Of a DNA stretch of 64,000 nt, positions 15,625 through 25,418 are shown piece by piece. The notes under the pieces are model-generated. The model ran no database searches. It was not told where the DNA came from and was given only the letters and a program-made list of their open reading frames with translations. Numbering within the stretch: position 1 is the first letter of the stretch; every line of letters starts with the position of its first letter. Where the stretch lies: NCBI GenBank assembly GCA_015075185.1, contig JABTUW010000006.1:62001-126000 (forward strand). Direction: 5' to 3'. The position numbers and the translations under genes are program-made. The stretch is from Anaerolineales bacterium. Lineage in GTDB: Bacteria > Chloroflexota > Anaerolineae > 4572-78 > J111.

Positions 15625-15633
15625 TGATCTAGT

Positions 15634-18600
15634 TTATCCCGACTCGTTAGCGGTATCACTTTTATAAATAGGCAGCCAAAAGGAAAAAGTGCTGCCTTGA
15701 TTAAGCTGGCTTTCCACCGTCATCTTACCCTGGTGGGCTTCGACAATCTGCTTGACGATGGCCAACCCCAGGCCGGAACCTTTATAGCGGCGGGAGCCGG
15801 CGGGACGTCCAACCTGATAAAACTTATCAAAAATTTTGGGTAGGGCTTCGGCTGGAATACCGCTCCCGTGATCCTGAATTGAAAATTTGATCGCCTCACC
15901 ATCGAGAGCGGCAGTAAGTTTAATTTCACTGCCTAACTGGCTGTATTTAATCGCATTGCCGATCAGATTATCAAAAATTTGCCCAACCCGATCAACATCT
16001 ACCCGCAGCGGTGGCAAATCGGGGGTGTATTCGGCTACCAGTTTGATGTTGGACTCAGCGGCGCTGGCCGAAGCTCCCTGTATTGCCTGGGTGATCAATT
16101 GCTGCGGGCTTACCAGGTCAAAACGGAGATTGCCGGACTCAACCTTCTGTAAGGAGACGATATCTTCCACCAGGCGAATCACAGCAAAAGTTTTTTGGGA
16201 GATAAATTCCAGCTTCTCTCTCATGAGGGGCGAGACTTCGCCCAGCCCACCCTCCAAAATCAACTCGATATAAGCCCGGATAAAGGTGAGGGGGGTGCGC
16301 AGTTCATGCGAAACATTTTGGACAAATTCTGATTTGAGGCGGTTAGCCTCTTGCACTTCTTCCAAGGCCGCTTCAAGCTCAATGGCTCGTTGTTCTAGAT
16401 TATCGTATAGCCGAATATTATCAATGGCCGTAGAGATTTGGGCGGCGGTAATGGTCAACAGCCGGCCCTCAGACGATCCAAACGCATGGGGTTCCTGGTC
16501 ATCAATGGCTAAAGCACCCAGGAGTTTGTCTTTGACAATCAGCGGGACGATCATCACCGAACGTGTCTGGATATTGGAGTCAGCCGGGACGGACTCGCGC
16601 AGATCATGAATATGAATCGGCTGCAACTTGGTGATCAAACCTTCGGCCAATTTAGTCAGGTACTCTATTTCCGCACCTGACACAGCAGACTCATGCCAGC
16701 CGCTGCACGCTTTTAAGACCAGAATATCCTGTTCGGCCACTTTTTCCTGCAAAAAGAGACAGCACCCACTGCAATTGATGGCATGTCTTAAAATGGTGAC
16801 AGTGGATTGACTCACCTGGTCCAAATCCATGACTTTGGTCATCTGGTCGGCAAAGGTGTAGAGGGTTGAAACCTCGGCCAGGCGCTGATTGGTTTCATTG
16901 AACAGGCGGGCATTGTAGATCGCTACCGCTGCCTGGCTGGCAAAGGCAGCCAGCAGCTCCTCATCTTCATTGGTAAAAGTGTTCTCGCCGATTTTGTTGG
17001 CTACTTCTAAAACTCCAATGGCCTCATGTTTAACGATTAACGGAATTGCAACCAAGTTAGTAATTAACTCAGAGCGGGGCGAGATATGCAAGAATCGGTC
17101 ATCGGTGCTAACGTCATTAATCCGTAACGGCTGGCGGTGTTTCAGGGTCCAGCCAACGGTTCCTTCGCCATATTTGAAGGCAGGGGGCGGTGTGTGGGTG
17201 GTAGAGCCAATATTGTGTGAGGCGGTTACATAAATCTGCTCCGTCTCGTCATCGGCCAGGTAAACGCTGGTATACTCGGCCCTGAGCAGGGCGCCGACTC
17301 TTTGGGCAATGGTATCCAGAATATCCTGCAAATCCAGGGTATTGATAATGCGGCTGGCATCTAACAGGCCGGCCAGTTGCTCAATGTGGCGCTGTGTTTC
17401 GCTGAAAAGGCGAGCATTTTCAATGGCAGTGGCTACCGACGAGGCGATGAACTCAAGCGTCACTTCATCATCCCGGCTAAAGGGCCGGCCATCTATCCGA
17501 TTGATAGCCTCCAAAACGCCCAGCATCCGGCCATGAATCTGCACCGGTACGGCTAATAATGAACGAGTCTTAAAATCAATGGCCGAGTCAATTCCGCTGA
17601 AGTGGCGCGAATCTGCAGCCACATTGTCAACCCGGATGGTCTGTCCTGTTTCCATGACCGAGCCAGCGATGCCCTGGCCAGGTTTGAGGGTAAAGGCGCC
17701 GATATTTTCAGAGCCTGGGCCGGTAGCCACGGCAAAATGCAACTCATTATTTTCAAGGAGCATCAGGGAGACGCCCTCGACTTGAAACAGGGCCGTGACC
17801 CGGCCGATGATACTCGGCAGCATGACCTTCAAATCATACGAACCGGAAATAACTGCGCCAATCTGACTAAAAACGGCTAACTCGGCCATACGCCGGTCGC
17901 GTTCTTCAAATAGACGCGCATTTTGGATGGCTACTGCGAGTTGGTCGGCAATGGTTTGGAGCAGAAAAAGGTCATCGGCGGTGTATTTGTTGGCTAAATC
18001 ACTTTGAACATCTAAAACACCCAACACTTGCCCGCCCAATATCAGGGGAACGGCCAGTTCGGAGCGGGTTTCTATAGGCAAATAACCCAATGGTTTATAC
18101 CCGCTTTGGGCAATGTTACCGAGCAGCATCGGTTCGGTACTGGCGGCGACGTGGCCGATAATGGTTTCGTGATTAATAGGCAGGTTGGAGAAGTTGGGGG
18201 AGAGAGCTTTGACGTTGATGTTGGAGGCGGCCTCGAGGGCAATAATCGTTTCAGTATTGTCAATCAAAAAAATCGAGGTGAATTTGTATTCAAAATCCTG
18301 GCTGAGGCTCTGAACGGTATAATTCAAGAGGGTCGCCAGGTCTAAAATGGCGGCAATACGCCGGCTCAGCTTGGCCACAGTTTCCAGTTGTTTGTTTTTT
18401 TGGCGGATATAATGGGTGTGCGGCTCTTCGAAAAAGGTTTCGATGGTGTTGGGTAATTGGCGGATAAAGCCAATATAACAGACATGCGGATCAGTCTCGG
18501 TGAGGGGATAGAGCATCAGCTCAACGGGTTTGGGTGGATGAAGGCTCGTTTGGAGCATCAGCGCCAGGGACGGGATTGTTTGATGGTATCCCGCAGTCAA

Positions 18601-18819
18601 CTGGGTTAAAAGGAGGCGCAGTTTTTCCTGATTGGCCGGGTCAAACAGATTCAGAAAGGGGGTGTTTTCTAAAAGTGGCGCAGCCAGATTGCATAACTCA
18701 GCTAGCTCGTGACAGGGGGGAATGAGGTTAAATTGGTCATCGAGGAGGAATTGCCGCCAGCCCGAGTAGGCAAAAAGTTGGGCAATATCTTTGGTAAAAA
18801 CAGCCTGGGCCATCGCCAT
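15634..18819 (-). CDS. Multi-GAF sensor histidine kinase
   Basis: 1061 residues. A weakly conserved N-terminal sensor (about 1-130) is followed by four GAF domains in series (about 160-310, 315-470, 490-645, 660-805). Each ends in an ENARLF- or YNARLF-type helix. HisKA has VSHELRTPL (about 840), and HATPase_c has DNLIGNAIKY, DHGSGIP and GSGLGLAIV. No membrane helices, so it is a cytoplasmic sensor. GAF ligands cannot be assigned. It begins directly at the stop of the upstream membrane gene and leads into add. Confidence 0.93.
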   Translation of the reverse strand: MAMAQAVFTKDIAQLFAYSGWRQFLLDDQFNLIPPCHELAELCNLAAPLLENTPFLNLFDPANQEKLRLLLTQLTAGYHQTIPSLALMLQTSLHPPKPVELMLYPLTETDPHVCYIGFIRQLPNTIETFFEEPHTHYIRQKNKQLETVAKLSRRIAAILDLATLLNYTVQSLSQDFEYKFTSIFLIDNTETIIALEAASNINVKALSPNFSNLPINHETIIGHVAASTEPMLLGNIAQSGYKPLGYLPIETRSELAVPLILGGQVLGVLDVQSDLANKYTADDLFLLQTIADQLAVAIQNARLFEERDRRMAELAVFSQIGAVISGSYDLKVMLPSIIGRVTALFQVEGVSLMLLENNELHFAVATGPGSENIGAFTLKPGQGIAGSVMETGQTIRVDNVAADSRHFSGIDSAIDFKTRSLLAVPVQIHGRMLGVLEAINRIDGRPFSRDDEVTLEFIASSVATAIENARLFSETQRHIEQLAGLLDASRIINTLDLQDILDTIAQRVGALLRAEYTSVYLADDETEQIYVTASHNIGSTTHTPPPAFKYGEGTVGWTLKHRQPLRINDVSTDDRFLHISPRSELITNLVAIPLIVKHEAIGVLEVANKIGENTFTNEDEELLAAFASQAAVAIYNARLFNETNQRLAEVSTLYTFADQMTKVMDLDQVSQSTVTILRHAINCSGCCLFLQEKVAEQDILVLKACSGWHESAVSGAEIEYLTKLAEGLITKLQPIHIHDLRESVPADSNIQTRSVMIVPLIVKDKLLGALAIDDQEPHAFGSSEGRLLTITAAQISTAIDNIRLYDNLEQRAIELEAALEEVQEANRLKSEFVQNVSHELRTPLTFIRAYIELILEGGLGEVSPLMREKLEFISQKTFAVIRLVEDIVSLQKVESGNLRFDLVSPQQLITQAIQGASASAAESNIKLVAEYTPDLPPLRVDVDRVGQIFDNLIGNAIKYSQLGSEIKLTAALDGEAIKFSIQDHGSGIPAEALPKIFDKFYQVGRPAGSRRYKGSGLGLAIVKQIVEAHQGKMTVESQLNQGSTFSFWLPIYKSDTANESG

Positions 18820-19158
18820 TTATCCGTTGCGTTCCGCCACCAGCCAACTCCAATAGCGCCAGGTAATAATCAGGCCAATCGTGACGCCGATGGTAACGGG
18901 TAGGTAGTAGGCTAGCAGCAGAAACCAGACGGAATTCAGCGCATTTTGGATATTTGCCGGCATTAAATTCACAGCCATGATCAGAAGTTGGGCGATCCAG
19001 CCAATCAAGAGAAAGACAAGAGCCACATAGTAATAACGATAACGAGGGCGCATCTTTATTACAGCGCCAAATCTTTCTGAAAGCTTGGCCAGGATGTAAA
19101 TTAGGATGAGGATGGAGAGCGTGCCTAAGGCGCCCAATAACGACCCCAGGGCAATCAA
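18820..19158 (-). CDS. Small membrane protein 2 of the kinase operon
   Basis: 112 residues with three hydrophobic helices (about 6-24, 44-67 and 80-103) and a basic loop MRPRYRYYY. No family recognised. ATGA overlap with membrane protein 1, and it abuts the kinase. The tight packing suggests it senses or anchors something for the soluble kinase. Confidence 0.72.
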   Translation of the reverse strand: MIALGSLLGALGTLSILILIYILAKLSERFGAVIKMRPRYRYYYVALVFLLIGWIAQLLIMAVNLMPANIQNALNSVWFLLLAYYLPVTIGVTIGLIITWRYWSWLVAERNG

Positions 19159-19448
19159 GAGCGACCCCCTATCATGAGTCTTAACAAAAAGAGCCCAAAG
19201 CCTCCAACTAACACTCCGCCTAAAAAACGCATCACATCCCCCCAGACATCGCCCACAATAGCCGGAGCCAAAAAAGTGTACCTAATCGCCGCCAGGGCAA
19301 ATAGAGCAATAGGTATAAAAAAAGATGGATAATAGGAGCGGCGTCCTGATTTTTGCTGGTAAAAGCGGCCAATTGCAAACAAGAAAAAAAGGAGAATACA
19401 AACAACGCCCCAGATGTAAATGGTCAGGATAATGCCCACAAGGTTCAT
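19155..19448 (-). CDS. Small membrane protein 1 of the kinase operon
   Basis: 97 residues with three hydrophobic stretches (about 3-25, 42-58 and 70-92) and a positive loop FYQQKSGRRSYYP. First gene of the compact run membrane 1, membrane 2, kinase, add. No family recognised. Confidence 0.7.
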   Translation of the reverse strand: MNLVGIILTIYIWGVVCILLFFLFAIGRFYQQKSGRRSYYPSFFIPIALFALAAIRYTFLAPAIVGDVWGDVMRFLGGVLVGGFGLFLLRLMIGGRS

Positions 19449-19641
19449 AACTTTTTCTAATCCTTGTAATAGCTAGTCGTAGCTGGGATGAGGCCTAAAG
19501 CCAATACTTTTCAAATAAGCGACCAGAGAATGCACTTTGTCTACTGACGAAGTGTCGACGCCGGGAGACGATGGACTCCTTATTTGAATTTGGGGCCTAA
19601 AGCACAGATTTTTCTTTGCACCTGTCCTTATTCCTGTTAAT

Positions 19642-20406
19642 TTAACGTTTTACAAAGGCTTCGACAAAAGAGTCAGCCATCCGGCGAGGATTGCCGCTTA
19701 AAATACCTTCACGGCCTTCAAACTTCGATTGAACTTCAAAGCCATGCTCGGTAATTTCATACTGGCGAATATCTTTGGCATGGTCGCTGCCGCGCATCTT
19801 CAAAACTAGCAGAGCTTTGCGAATGGTCGACTCGATTTCGACGTAACGTAATATCAGGTAAGAGTCGACCACAAAGCTAATGCTATTGTTTTCCGGGGCT
19901 TCGCCCAGCAGCACCGGGCTTTCGCGGGTGAAAACACTGGTCAAGCCCTGGCGTTTAAGGGCATTGATGAAACCAAACTCCAAGCTGCGTAATTCAACCG
20001 GGTCTTGGGTCAGACGCGCAAAATGAGTGATACTATCTACGACAACTCGTTTGGCTCCCGTCTGGTTCACGTAGTTTTCAATCATCCCCCCTACGCTTTC
20101 AACGTCAAGCCTGCTCACTTCCGGGCTGGTCATTACTACTTTCAGCAGTCCCTTTTTCTCCAAATCCACAAAATCCCAACCAAAGGCAGCCGCATCATGG
20201 TAATATTGTTGAGGAAATTCTTCAAAGGTAATAATCAATCCGGGTTCTTGGGCTTGAACAATCCCATTATAAATAAATTGCATCCCTAATGTGGTTTTGC
20301 CTGTGCCTGGAGCGCCTTCAATCAAGTTAGCAGTCCCTTCGACAAAACCACCCCCCATCATTTCATCCAGACCGGTGATACCTGTTTTGACTCTATTCAT
20401 ATTCAT
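19642..20406 (-). CDS. Single-domain KaiC-like (RAD55/GvpD family) ATPase
   Basis: 254 residues, one RecA-type domain. It has GGGFVEGTANLIEG leading into Walker A GAPGTGKTT, the catalytic Glu pair in ITFEEFPQ and Walker B KRVVVDSITHF. One domain, not the two of KaiC, puts it in the KaiC-like group linked to bacterial signalling. It lies between a winged-helix gene (210 bp upstream) and the kinase operon (193 bp downstream), all on the minus strand. A role in signal transduction is inferred from this setting. Confidence 0.88.
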   Translation of the reverse strand: MNMNRVKTGITGLDEMMGGGFVEGTANLIEGAPGTGKTTLGMQFIYNGIVQAQEPGLIITFEEFPQQYYHDAAAFGWDFVDLEKKGLLKVVMTSPEVSRLDVESVGGMIENYVNQTGAKRVVVDSITHFARLTQDPVELRSLEFGFINALKRQGLTSVFTRESPVLLGEAPENNSISFVVDSYLILRYVEIESTIRKALLVLKMRGSDHAKDIRQYEITEHGFEVQSKFEGREGILSGNPRRMADSFVEAFVKR

Positions 20407-20615
20407 AGGTGGGGCTCCCTTTCCTTGGATTATCAGTTGAGAAACTGCGAATAGTAATCGTGTTAATAAAAAACTTCACTTCGACTAGAATAATGGGAAA
20501 TTTAACGGACAATCAGAGGGTTGAGGGTAAAAAATTTAAGAATCCTTGGTTTATTCCTAAAAAGTGTGCCGCAAAACTGTTCCTTGGCTATTGGCTCAAC
20601 ATTGTGGCAGGGGGA

Positions 20616-21014
20616 TTAACGCATCCCCCGAATAATATGGTAAACCGCTTTGACCCTGAAATGTCTATCTTCACATGCCAGAATGAATTGGTCAACCAGC
20701 GCCCGCATATCCTCATCGGTTGCCAGAGAATAAATGACTGTGTTACCATCCAGTACTTTTTTCTCCATAATCCCGCTTTCAACTAAATCTTCCAGTTCAG
20801 GTTTTACGGCATCAGCATTTCTACCAGCATACTTGGCAATATTTTCAACGGTATCGGCAGTATGAGGATTTTCATAGAAGAATCTGACCAGGTCCCACTT
20901 AATGAAAGAATTCACCTTTGTCTTGACAAAGTCAAGTAAGGTAGGATCCATATCGTCCATTAGTCGGGCCGTAAAGTCATCACCATTCGCAGTCAAAGCC
21001 TTATCCTCCTTCAT
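20616..21014 (-). CDS. Winged-helix transcriptional regulator
   Basis: 132 residues. The region from about 40 to 105 reads as a winged helix: VRFFYENPHTADTVENIAKY, NADAVKPELEDLVESGIM, then a beta wing NTVIYSLA. The C-terminal helix may dimerise. AAGGAGG lies just before ATG 21014. It is probably co-regulated with the KaiC-like gene downstream. The family is not named with certainty. Confidence 0.7.
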   Translation of the reverse strand: MKEDKALTANGDDFTARLMDDMDPTLLDFVKTKVNSFIKWDLVRFFYENPHTADTVENIAKYAGRNADAVKPELEDLVESGIMEKKVLDGNTVIYSLATDEDMRALVDQFILACEDRHFRVKAVYHIIRGMR

Positions 21015-21193
21015 AAGTCGAAGATTTGAATCATTTCGCTGGAATATAGGACAACAATCTGAAATCGGAAAAGAGAAAGCCTAGCTGACTAAAAATTGCC
21101 GCACTTTTAGCGCATTATTAAGCCTTATGTTATCACTTATGGTCAGAATTTGCAACAGGATTAAGTAACTAATCCTGTCCGGCTACTTTAATC

Positions 21194-24100
21194 CTAGCGC
21201 CGGCGGGCCTTGGCCGGCTTCTTTTTGTTCCCACCCGCCGGTGCCGCCCCGGCTCCAACCGGCATTTGGCCTGCTCCACCGCCGTTGCCGCCCAAGCTAT
21301 CCGCCTTCATGTGACAATGCTTGTACTTTTTCCCGCTGCCACACCAGCAGAGATCGTTGCGCCCCGGCATTTTCTGCACCCGCACTGGCTCTGGAGCCTG
21401 CTTGGTGGCTCCGGGCGTGCTCGCTTGGGCACTGGCCTGACCGGCAGCCATGGCATCGGGGTGAATGGCCTGCACATTGCGCGGCTGCGGCGCTTCGCGG
21501 ATGATGGTCGGGTGATAAATTTTTCGGACCACTTCTTCTTGCACCGCGGCTTTAAGCTGACCGTACATCTCATAGGCATCTTTTTGGAAGGCCACCAGCG
21601 GGTCTTGCTGGCCGTAGGCCCGCAGGCCGATACCCTGCCGCAGGTCATCCAGGGCGGTCAGGTGACGCACCCAGAGCATATCCATCACCTGGAGCATCAA
21701 CATCCGTTCCCACTGCCGCAAATTTTCTGAGCCAAGCGCCTGCTCCAGCTCCTCGTACCGCTGCTCGGCCATGTCCAAAATCTGCTCTTCGATCTCTTCT
21801 GCCGATAGCTTCTCCCAGGCGTGAGAGGTCAGAGTGGCCGGCATGGGCAGCACGATCCGGACGGCGCTATGCAAGGCAGCCAAATCCCACTCATCCGGGT
21901 CTTCGCCGCTGGTAAAATTCTCCACCAGGCCGCTCAAATGCTCGGCGATCATATTTTGGATGCTCTCTTTGAGGCTGCTGCTGGTTAAAATGCGCCGCCG
22001 CTCTGCATAGGTTACTTCGCGCTGCTGGTTGATCACGTCGTCATATTTGAGTAGGTGCTTGCGGATGTCGAAGTTGTGACCTTCCACCTTGGTCTGGGCA
22101 TTCTCGATGGATTTGCTAACAATCCCGGCCTCAATGGGCACGTCTTCCTCAACCCCAAAGCGGTCCATCAAATTGGCCACATTCTGCCCGCCGAAACGGC
22201 GCATCAAATCATCTTGCAGCGATACGTAAAAGCGGCTGGAGCCGGGGTCGCCCTGGCGGCCGGCCCGACCGCGCAACTGGTTGTCAATCCGGCGGGCCTC
22301 GTGGCGCTCGGTGCCGATCACATGCAAGCCGCCCAATTCGACCACTTTTTGTTTATCTTTGGCCACAAGCTCGCTCCACTTGCGCAAGGTTGACTCCCAC
22401 AGGGCCGGGTCAATGGTAGTTAAATCGTGTCCCTGTTTGCGCAGTTCGTCGCGGGCCAGCCCTTCCGGGTTGCCGCCCAGCAAAATATCAACCCCACGCC
22501 CGGCCATATTGGTGGCGATCGTCACCGTGCCGGGCCGCCCGGCTTGAGTGATGATGGTCGCTTCGCGTTCGTGCTGTTTGGCGTTGAGGACTTCATGCTT
22601 AACGCCCTGCCGGTCGAGTAAATTAGCGAGATATTCCGAGGTTTCGATGGCGATCGTGCCGACCAGGATGGGCTGGCCTTGCTGCTGCCGCTCTTTGATT
22701 TCTTCAACCAGCGCCCTGAATTTAGCCTGGGGATTCTTGTAAATTACGTCCGGGTAATCCACCCGCTTATGATAGAACTCACCATTGTTGGGGCTGCGAT
22801 AGACGGTGACTTCAGCCCCATCTTCTTTGTGCGTCTCTTTAATCAGCGTGTTTTGCAGCGCCCGGTACTCGATGTTGGTCGGCAGCACCACCACATCGAG
22901 GTTGTAAATCGCGCCAAACTCCTCAGCTTCGGTCTCGGCGGTACCGGTCATCCCGGCCAGCTTGTTGTACATACGGAAGAAGTTCTGGAAGGTGATGGTC
23001 GCCCAGGTAAAGCTCTCGTGGCGCACGTGGACACCCTCTTTGGCTTCGATGGCCTGGTGCAGGCCCTCGCTGTAACGCCGCCCGTGCATCAGCCGCCCGG
23101 TGAACTCGTCCACAATAATGACTTCGCCGTTCTGAACGACATAATCCACATCCAGCTTGAAGAGGACATTGGCCCGCAGGGCGTTATCCAGGTAGGGGGT
23201 CATAGCCGCGCTTTCGCCCTCATACAGGTTTTCGACGCCCAGCGCCCGCTCGATTTTTTCGATACCGCGCTCGGTCAGGTAGACAATGCGCGATTTTTCA
23301 TCCACCACGTAATCGCCATCCGGCGCTTCCGCCTCGATGCTCTCGGCGCTGCTGCGTTTGAGCGGGCGGACCAGTTGGGCGAAGCGCTGGTATAACTCGC
23401 TGCTCTCTTCGGCCTGGCCGGAGATAATGAGCGGGGTGCGGGCTTCGTCAATCAGGATGTTGTCCACCTCGTCAATGATGGCGTAGTGCAGTTCGCGTTG
23501 AGTTGTCCGGCTCAGATCGGGGACCATGTTGTCGCGCAGGTAGTCGAAGCCATACTCATTGTTGGTCCCGTAGGTGATGTCGCAGGCGTAAGCCTCGCGG
23601 CGGGTGATCGGCTGCAAATACTGGTAACGGTCGTCGCTGCTGTGGTAATGGGGGTTGTACATGAACGAAGCCTGATCCACTCCGCCGTTGCCGGCGCTTT
23701 GGATCACGGCGATGCTCAGGCCAAGCAGGTGATAGACCGGCCCCATCCATTGGCAGTCGCGCTTGGCCAGGTAATCATTCACGGTGATAACATGCACGCC
23801 CCGCCCCATCAAAGCGTTGAGCGCGACGGGCATAGTCGCCACCAGCGTTTTACCTTCGCCGGTGCGCATTTCGACCACTTTGCCTTCGTGCAAAATCGCT
23901 CCGCCAACGACCTGGACATCATAATGGCGCAGGCCGATCGTCCGGCGGCTGGCTTCACGCACGGCGGCGAACACCTGGGCCTGAATCTCACCCAACAGTT
24001 CCGTTTCCAGTTTGAGCAGCCGCTTCTCTGCCTGCTCCAGTTGCACCTGCAGCCGCTGCCGCTCCTGGCGGGCGGCCTCGACGACCTCGCGCTGCAAATT

Positions 24101-24298
24101 AGCCACTTCGGCCCGCTGCTCGGCGGTGTCCTCGGCCAATTGGCGGCGGAAGTCAGCCATCATCTGCCGCAGGTCGTCATCGCTTTTGGCCTGCATTTCA
24201 GCCTCCAGCGCCTGAACTTCTTCGACCAGCGGCGTTAGTTTTTTGATTTCCCGTTGGTTGGGATCGCCTAAAACGGCTTTAAAGATGTTCTTCAACAT
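21194..24298 (-). CDS. secA: Protein translocase ATPase SecA
   Basis: 1034 residues. NBD1 has Walker A MRTGEGKTL and a DEAD-like IDEVDNILIDEAR. A preprotein cross-linking region, NBD2 (ATNMAGRGVDILLGG, RGRAGRQGDPG) and the helical scaffold/wing domains follow. The C-terminal zinc motif CWCGSGKKYKHCH binds SecB or the ribosome. Longer than E. coli SecA by roughly 130 residues, owing to an N-terminal coiled-coil-like insertion (about 55-110) and an insertion near 205-225. It drives export of Sec substrates through SecYEG. Single gene on the minus strand. Confidence 0.97.
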   Translation of the reverse strand: MLKNIFKAVLGDPNQREIKKLTPLVEEVQALEAEMQAKSDDDLRQMMADFRRQLAEDTAEQRAEVANLQREVVEAARQERQRLQVQLEQAEKRLLKLETELLGEIQAQVFAAVREASRRTIGLRHYDVQVVGGAILHEGKVVEMRTGEGKTLVATMPVALNALMGRGVHVITVNDYLAKRDCQWMGPVYHLLGLSIAVIQSAGNGGVDQASFMYNPHYHSSDDRYQYLQPITRREAYACDITYGTNNEYGFDYLRDNMVPDLSRTTQRELHYAIIDEVDNILIDEARTPLIISGQAEESSELYQRFAQLVRPLKRSSAESIEAEAPDGDYVVDEKSRIVYLTERGIEKIERALGVENLYEGESAAMTPYLDNALRANVLFKLDVDYVVQNGEVIIVDEFTGRLMHGRRYSEGLHQAIEAKEGVHVRHESFTWATITFQNFFRMYNKLAGMTGTAETEAEEFGAIYNLDVVVLPTNIEYRALQNTLIKETHKEDGAEVTVYRSPNNGEFYHKRVDYPDVIYKNPQAKFRALVEEIKERQQQGQPILVGTIAIETSEYLANLLDRQGVKHEVLNAKQHEREATIITQAGRPGTVTIATNMAGRGVDILLGGNPEGLARDELRKQGHDLTTIDPALWESTLRKWSELVAKDKQKVVELGGLHVIGTERHEARRIDNQLRGRAGRQGDPGSSRFYVSLQDDLMRRFGGQNVANLMDRFGVEEDVPIEAGIVSKSIENAQTKVEGHNFDIRKHLLKYDDVINQQREVTYAERRRILTSSSLKESIQNMIAEHLSGLVENFTSGEDPDEWDLAALHSAVRIVLPMPATLTSHAWEKLSAEEIEEQILDMAEQRYEELEQALGSENLRQWERMLMLQVMDMLWVRHLTALDDLRQGIGLRAYGQQDPLVAFQKDAYEMYGQLKAAVQEEVVRKIYHPTIIREAPQPRNVQAIHPDAMAAGQASAQASTPGATKQAPEPVRVQKMPGRNDLCWCGSGKKYKHCHMKADSLGGNGGGAGQMPVGAGAAPAGGNKKKPAKARRR

Positions 24299-24503
24299 AA
24301 TGGCTAAACTCCTGTTTACGTCGAACCAGGGAGTGAAATGTGAAACGTAATACGTAAAAGGTTTTATTTGTAAGCAAGTGGTTGCTCTTTACGCATTATT
24401 TCTTGGTTGGAACGTATATCGAGGTATTGTACCACAATCAACGGCACTTCCCAAGAAAAAAGGGGCGCGCTGTTGGCGCTCAGAAGTAACCCCAGGGTAA
24501 TCG

Positions 24504-24617
24504 TTTGAGGCCAAAACTAAACCAACCGTAATCGAAGATCTTTCGACTACGGTTGGCCCCTCAAATCCAACATTCGATGACGATACGATTACGCCAAACC
24601 GTAATCGTATGTTTTTT
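24504..24617. repeat. Two nested hairpins in a 422-bp gene-free gap
   Basis: CCAACCGTAATCGAA (24522-24536) pairs with TTCGACTACGGTTGG (24542-24556) with one mismatch. It is enclosed by TTTGAGG/CCTCAAA. A second perfect 11-bp stem, ATACGATTACG (24583-24593) / CGTAATCGTAT (24600-24610), is followed by GTTTTTT on the plus strand. Both share CGTAATCG. The second looks like a plus-strand terminator with no plus-strand gene before it. The rest of 24299-24720 contains a GTGAAATGTGAAACGTAA-type repeat near 24333 and nothing else I can support. Confidence 0.55.
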
Positions 24618-24720
24618 GCCCAACTCTCGATGCATGAACCTCAGGAAAAAACTAATCCTATTGGCCCTGACCCGAAGCTATCAAGGGTAGGGCAGATTGA
24701 TACAATTTCTTTTTTCACTT

Positions 24721-25302
24721 CTATTCGCCTTGGCCCCGTTTCGTTTCATAGTGAAGTCCAACAACCCCTGAACCAAACGTCTTTGTGTTTAAGAGTTTAA
24801 GCTTAACCCGGTCTTTGAGGTCTATAAATACTGGCATGCCACTGCCTAAAATAACAGGATTGACCGTCAGGCGATACTCGTCAATTAAATCCAACCGCAT
24901 AAGCGTGTGGGCTAAGCCGGGGCTGCCGAATATCACCAGGTCCTTACCTGGCTGTTGTTTGAGTTTCGAGATTTCTGCCGCAATATTGTCTTTAATTAGC
25001 GTGGTATTATTCCACTCAACCTTTTCCAGCGTTTTTGAAAAAACAATTTTGGGTATGTTCTCTACCCAACGCGCATGTTCAATCTCATGCCTGGTGGCCG
25101 CTGGATTCGTCAGCACGGTAGGCCAATAGCTTTCCATCATTTGATAAGTTACGCGCCCATATAAAGGAGCGCCTACTGTACTTACCACCTCTTCAGCATA
25201 TTTCTCCAATTCTTCGTCATACGAAATCCAATCCAATTCTCCGTTTGGCCCTGCCGCAAAGCCATCCAGTGAGATGTGCATAAATAAAACTACTTTTCTC
25301 AT
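24721..25302 (-). CDS. DHFR-like/RibD C-terminal family reductase (member 1 of 7)
   Basis: 193 residues. Family marks: N-terminal MRKVVLFMHISLDGF, the acidic ELDW segment, PKIVFSKTLE, LKQQPGKDLVIFGS (nucleotide loop) and LIDEYRLTVNPVILGSG. These proteins share the NAD(P)H-dependent fold of RibD and DHFR; the substrate is unknown (B. subtilis YyaP is a relative). GTG/ATG choices further upstream are less likely than ATG 25302, which starts at the fold. First in a row of paralogues in this island. Confidence 0.88.
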   Translation of the reverse strand: MRKVVLFMHISLDGFAAGPNGELDWISYDEELEKYAEEVVSTVGAPLYGRVTYQMMESYWPTVLTNPAATRHEIEHARWVENIPKIVFSKTLEKVEWNNTTLIKDNIAAEISKLKQQPGKDLVIFGSPGLAHTLMRLDLIDEYRLTVNPVILGSGMPVFIDLKDRVKLKLLNTKTFGSGVVGLHYETKRGQGE

Positions 25303-25418
25303 TTTATTATTCCCCCATTCTTTTGTTATGTTTGCAGACGAATTTTCACTAAACTTTTCGTGTCGAATCCTCGTGCAATTCGTGGCAAAGTTCTCGCTCA
25401 ATATATATCCCATTGAAA

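Noticed and set aside
19500..19600. CAAATAAG/CTTATTTG and repeated GGCCTAAAGC around 19490-19605
   Set aside because: Eight-base arms with a long, unstructured loop; may be chance in a gap of 193 bp.
23486..24238. Long plus-strand open frame (250 codons) opposite secA, and another at 22679-23395
   Set aside because: They lie antisense to highly conserved SecA coding sequence, have no recognisable domains or ribosome site, and follow from high-GC codon use.
7535..24360. Short GTGAAATGTGARACGTAA-type and GAATGGCGAATGG-type repeats at 7535-7606 and near 24333
   Set aside because: Similar in two places, but too short to call a defined element and without clear ends; noted only as intergenic noise.
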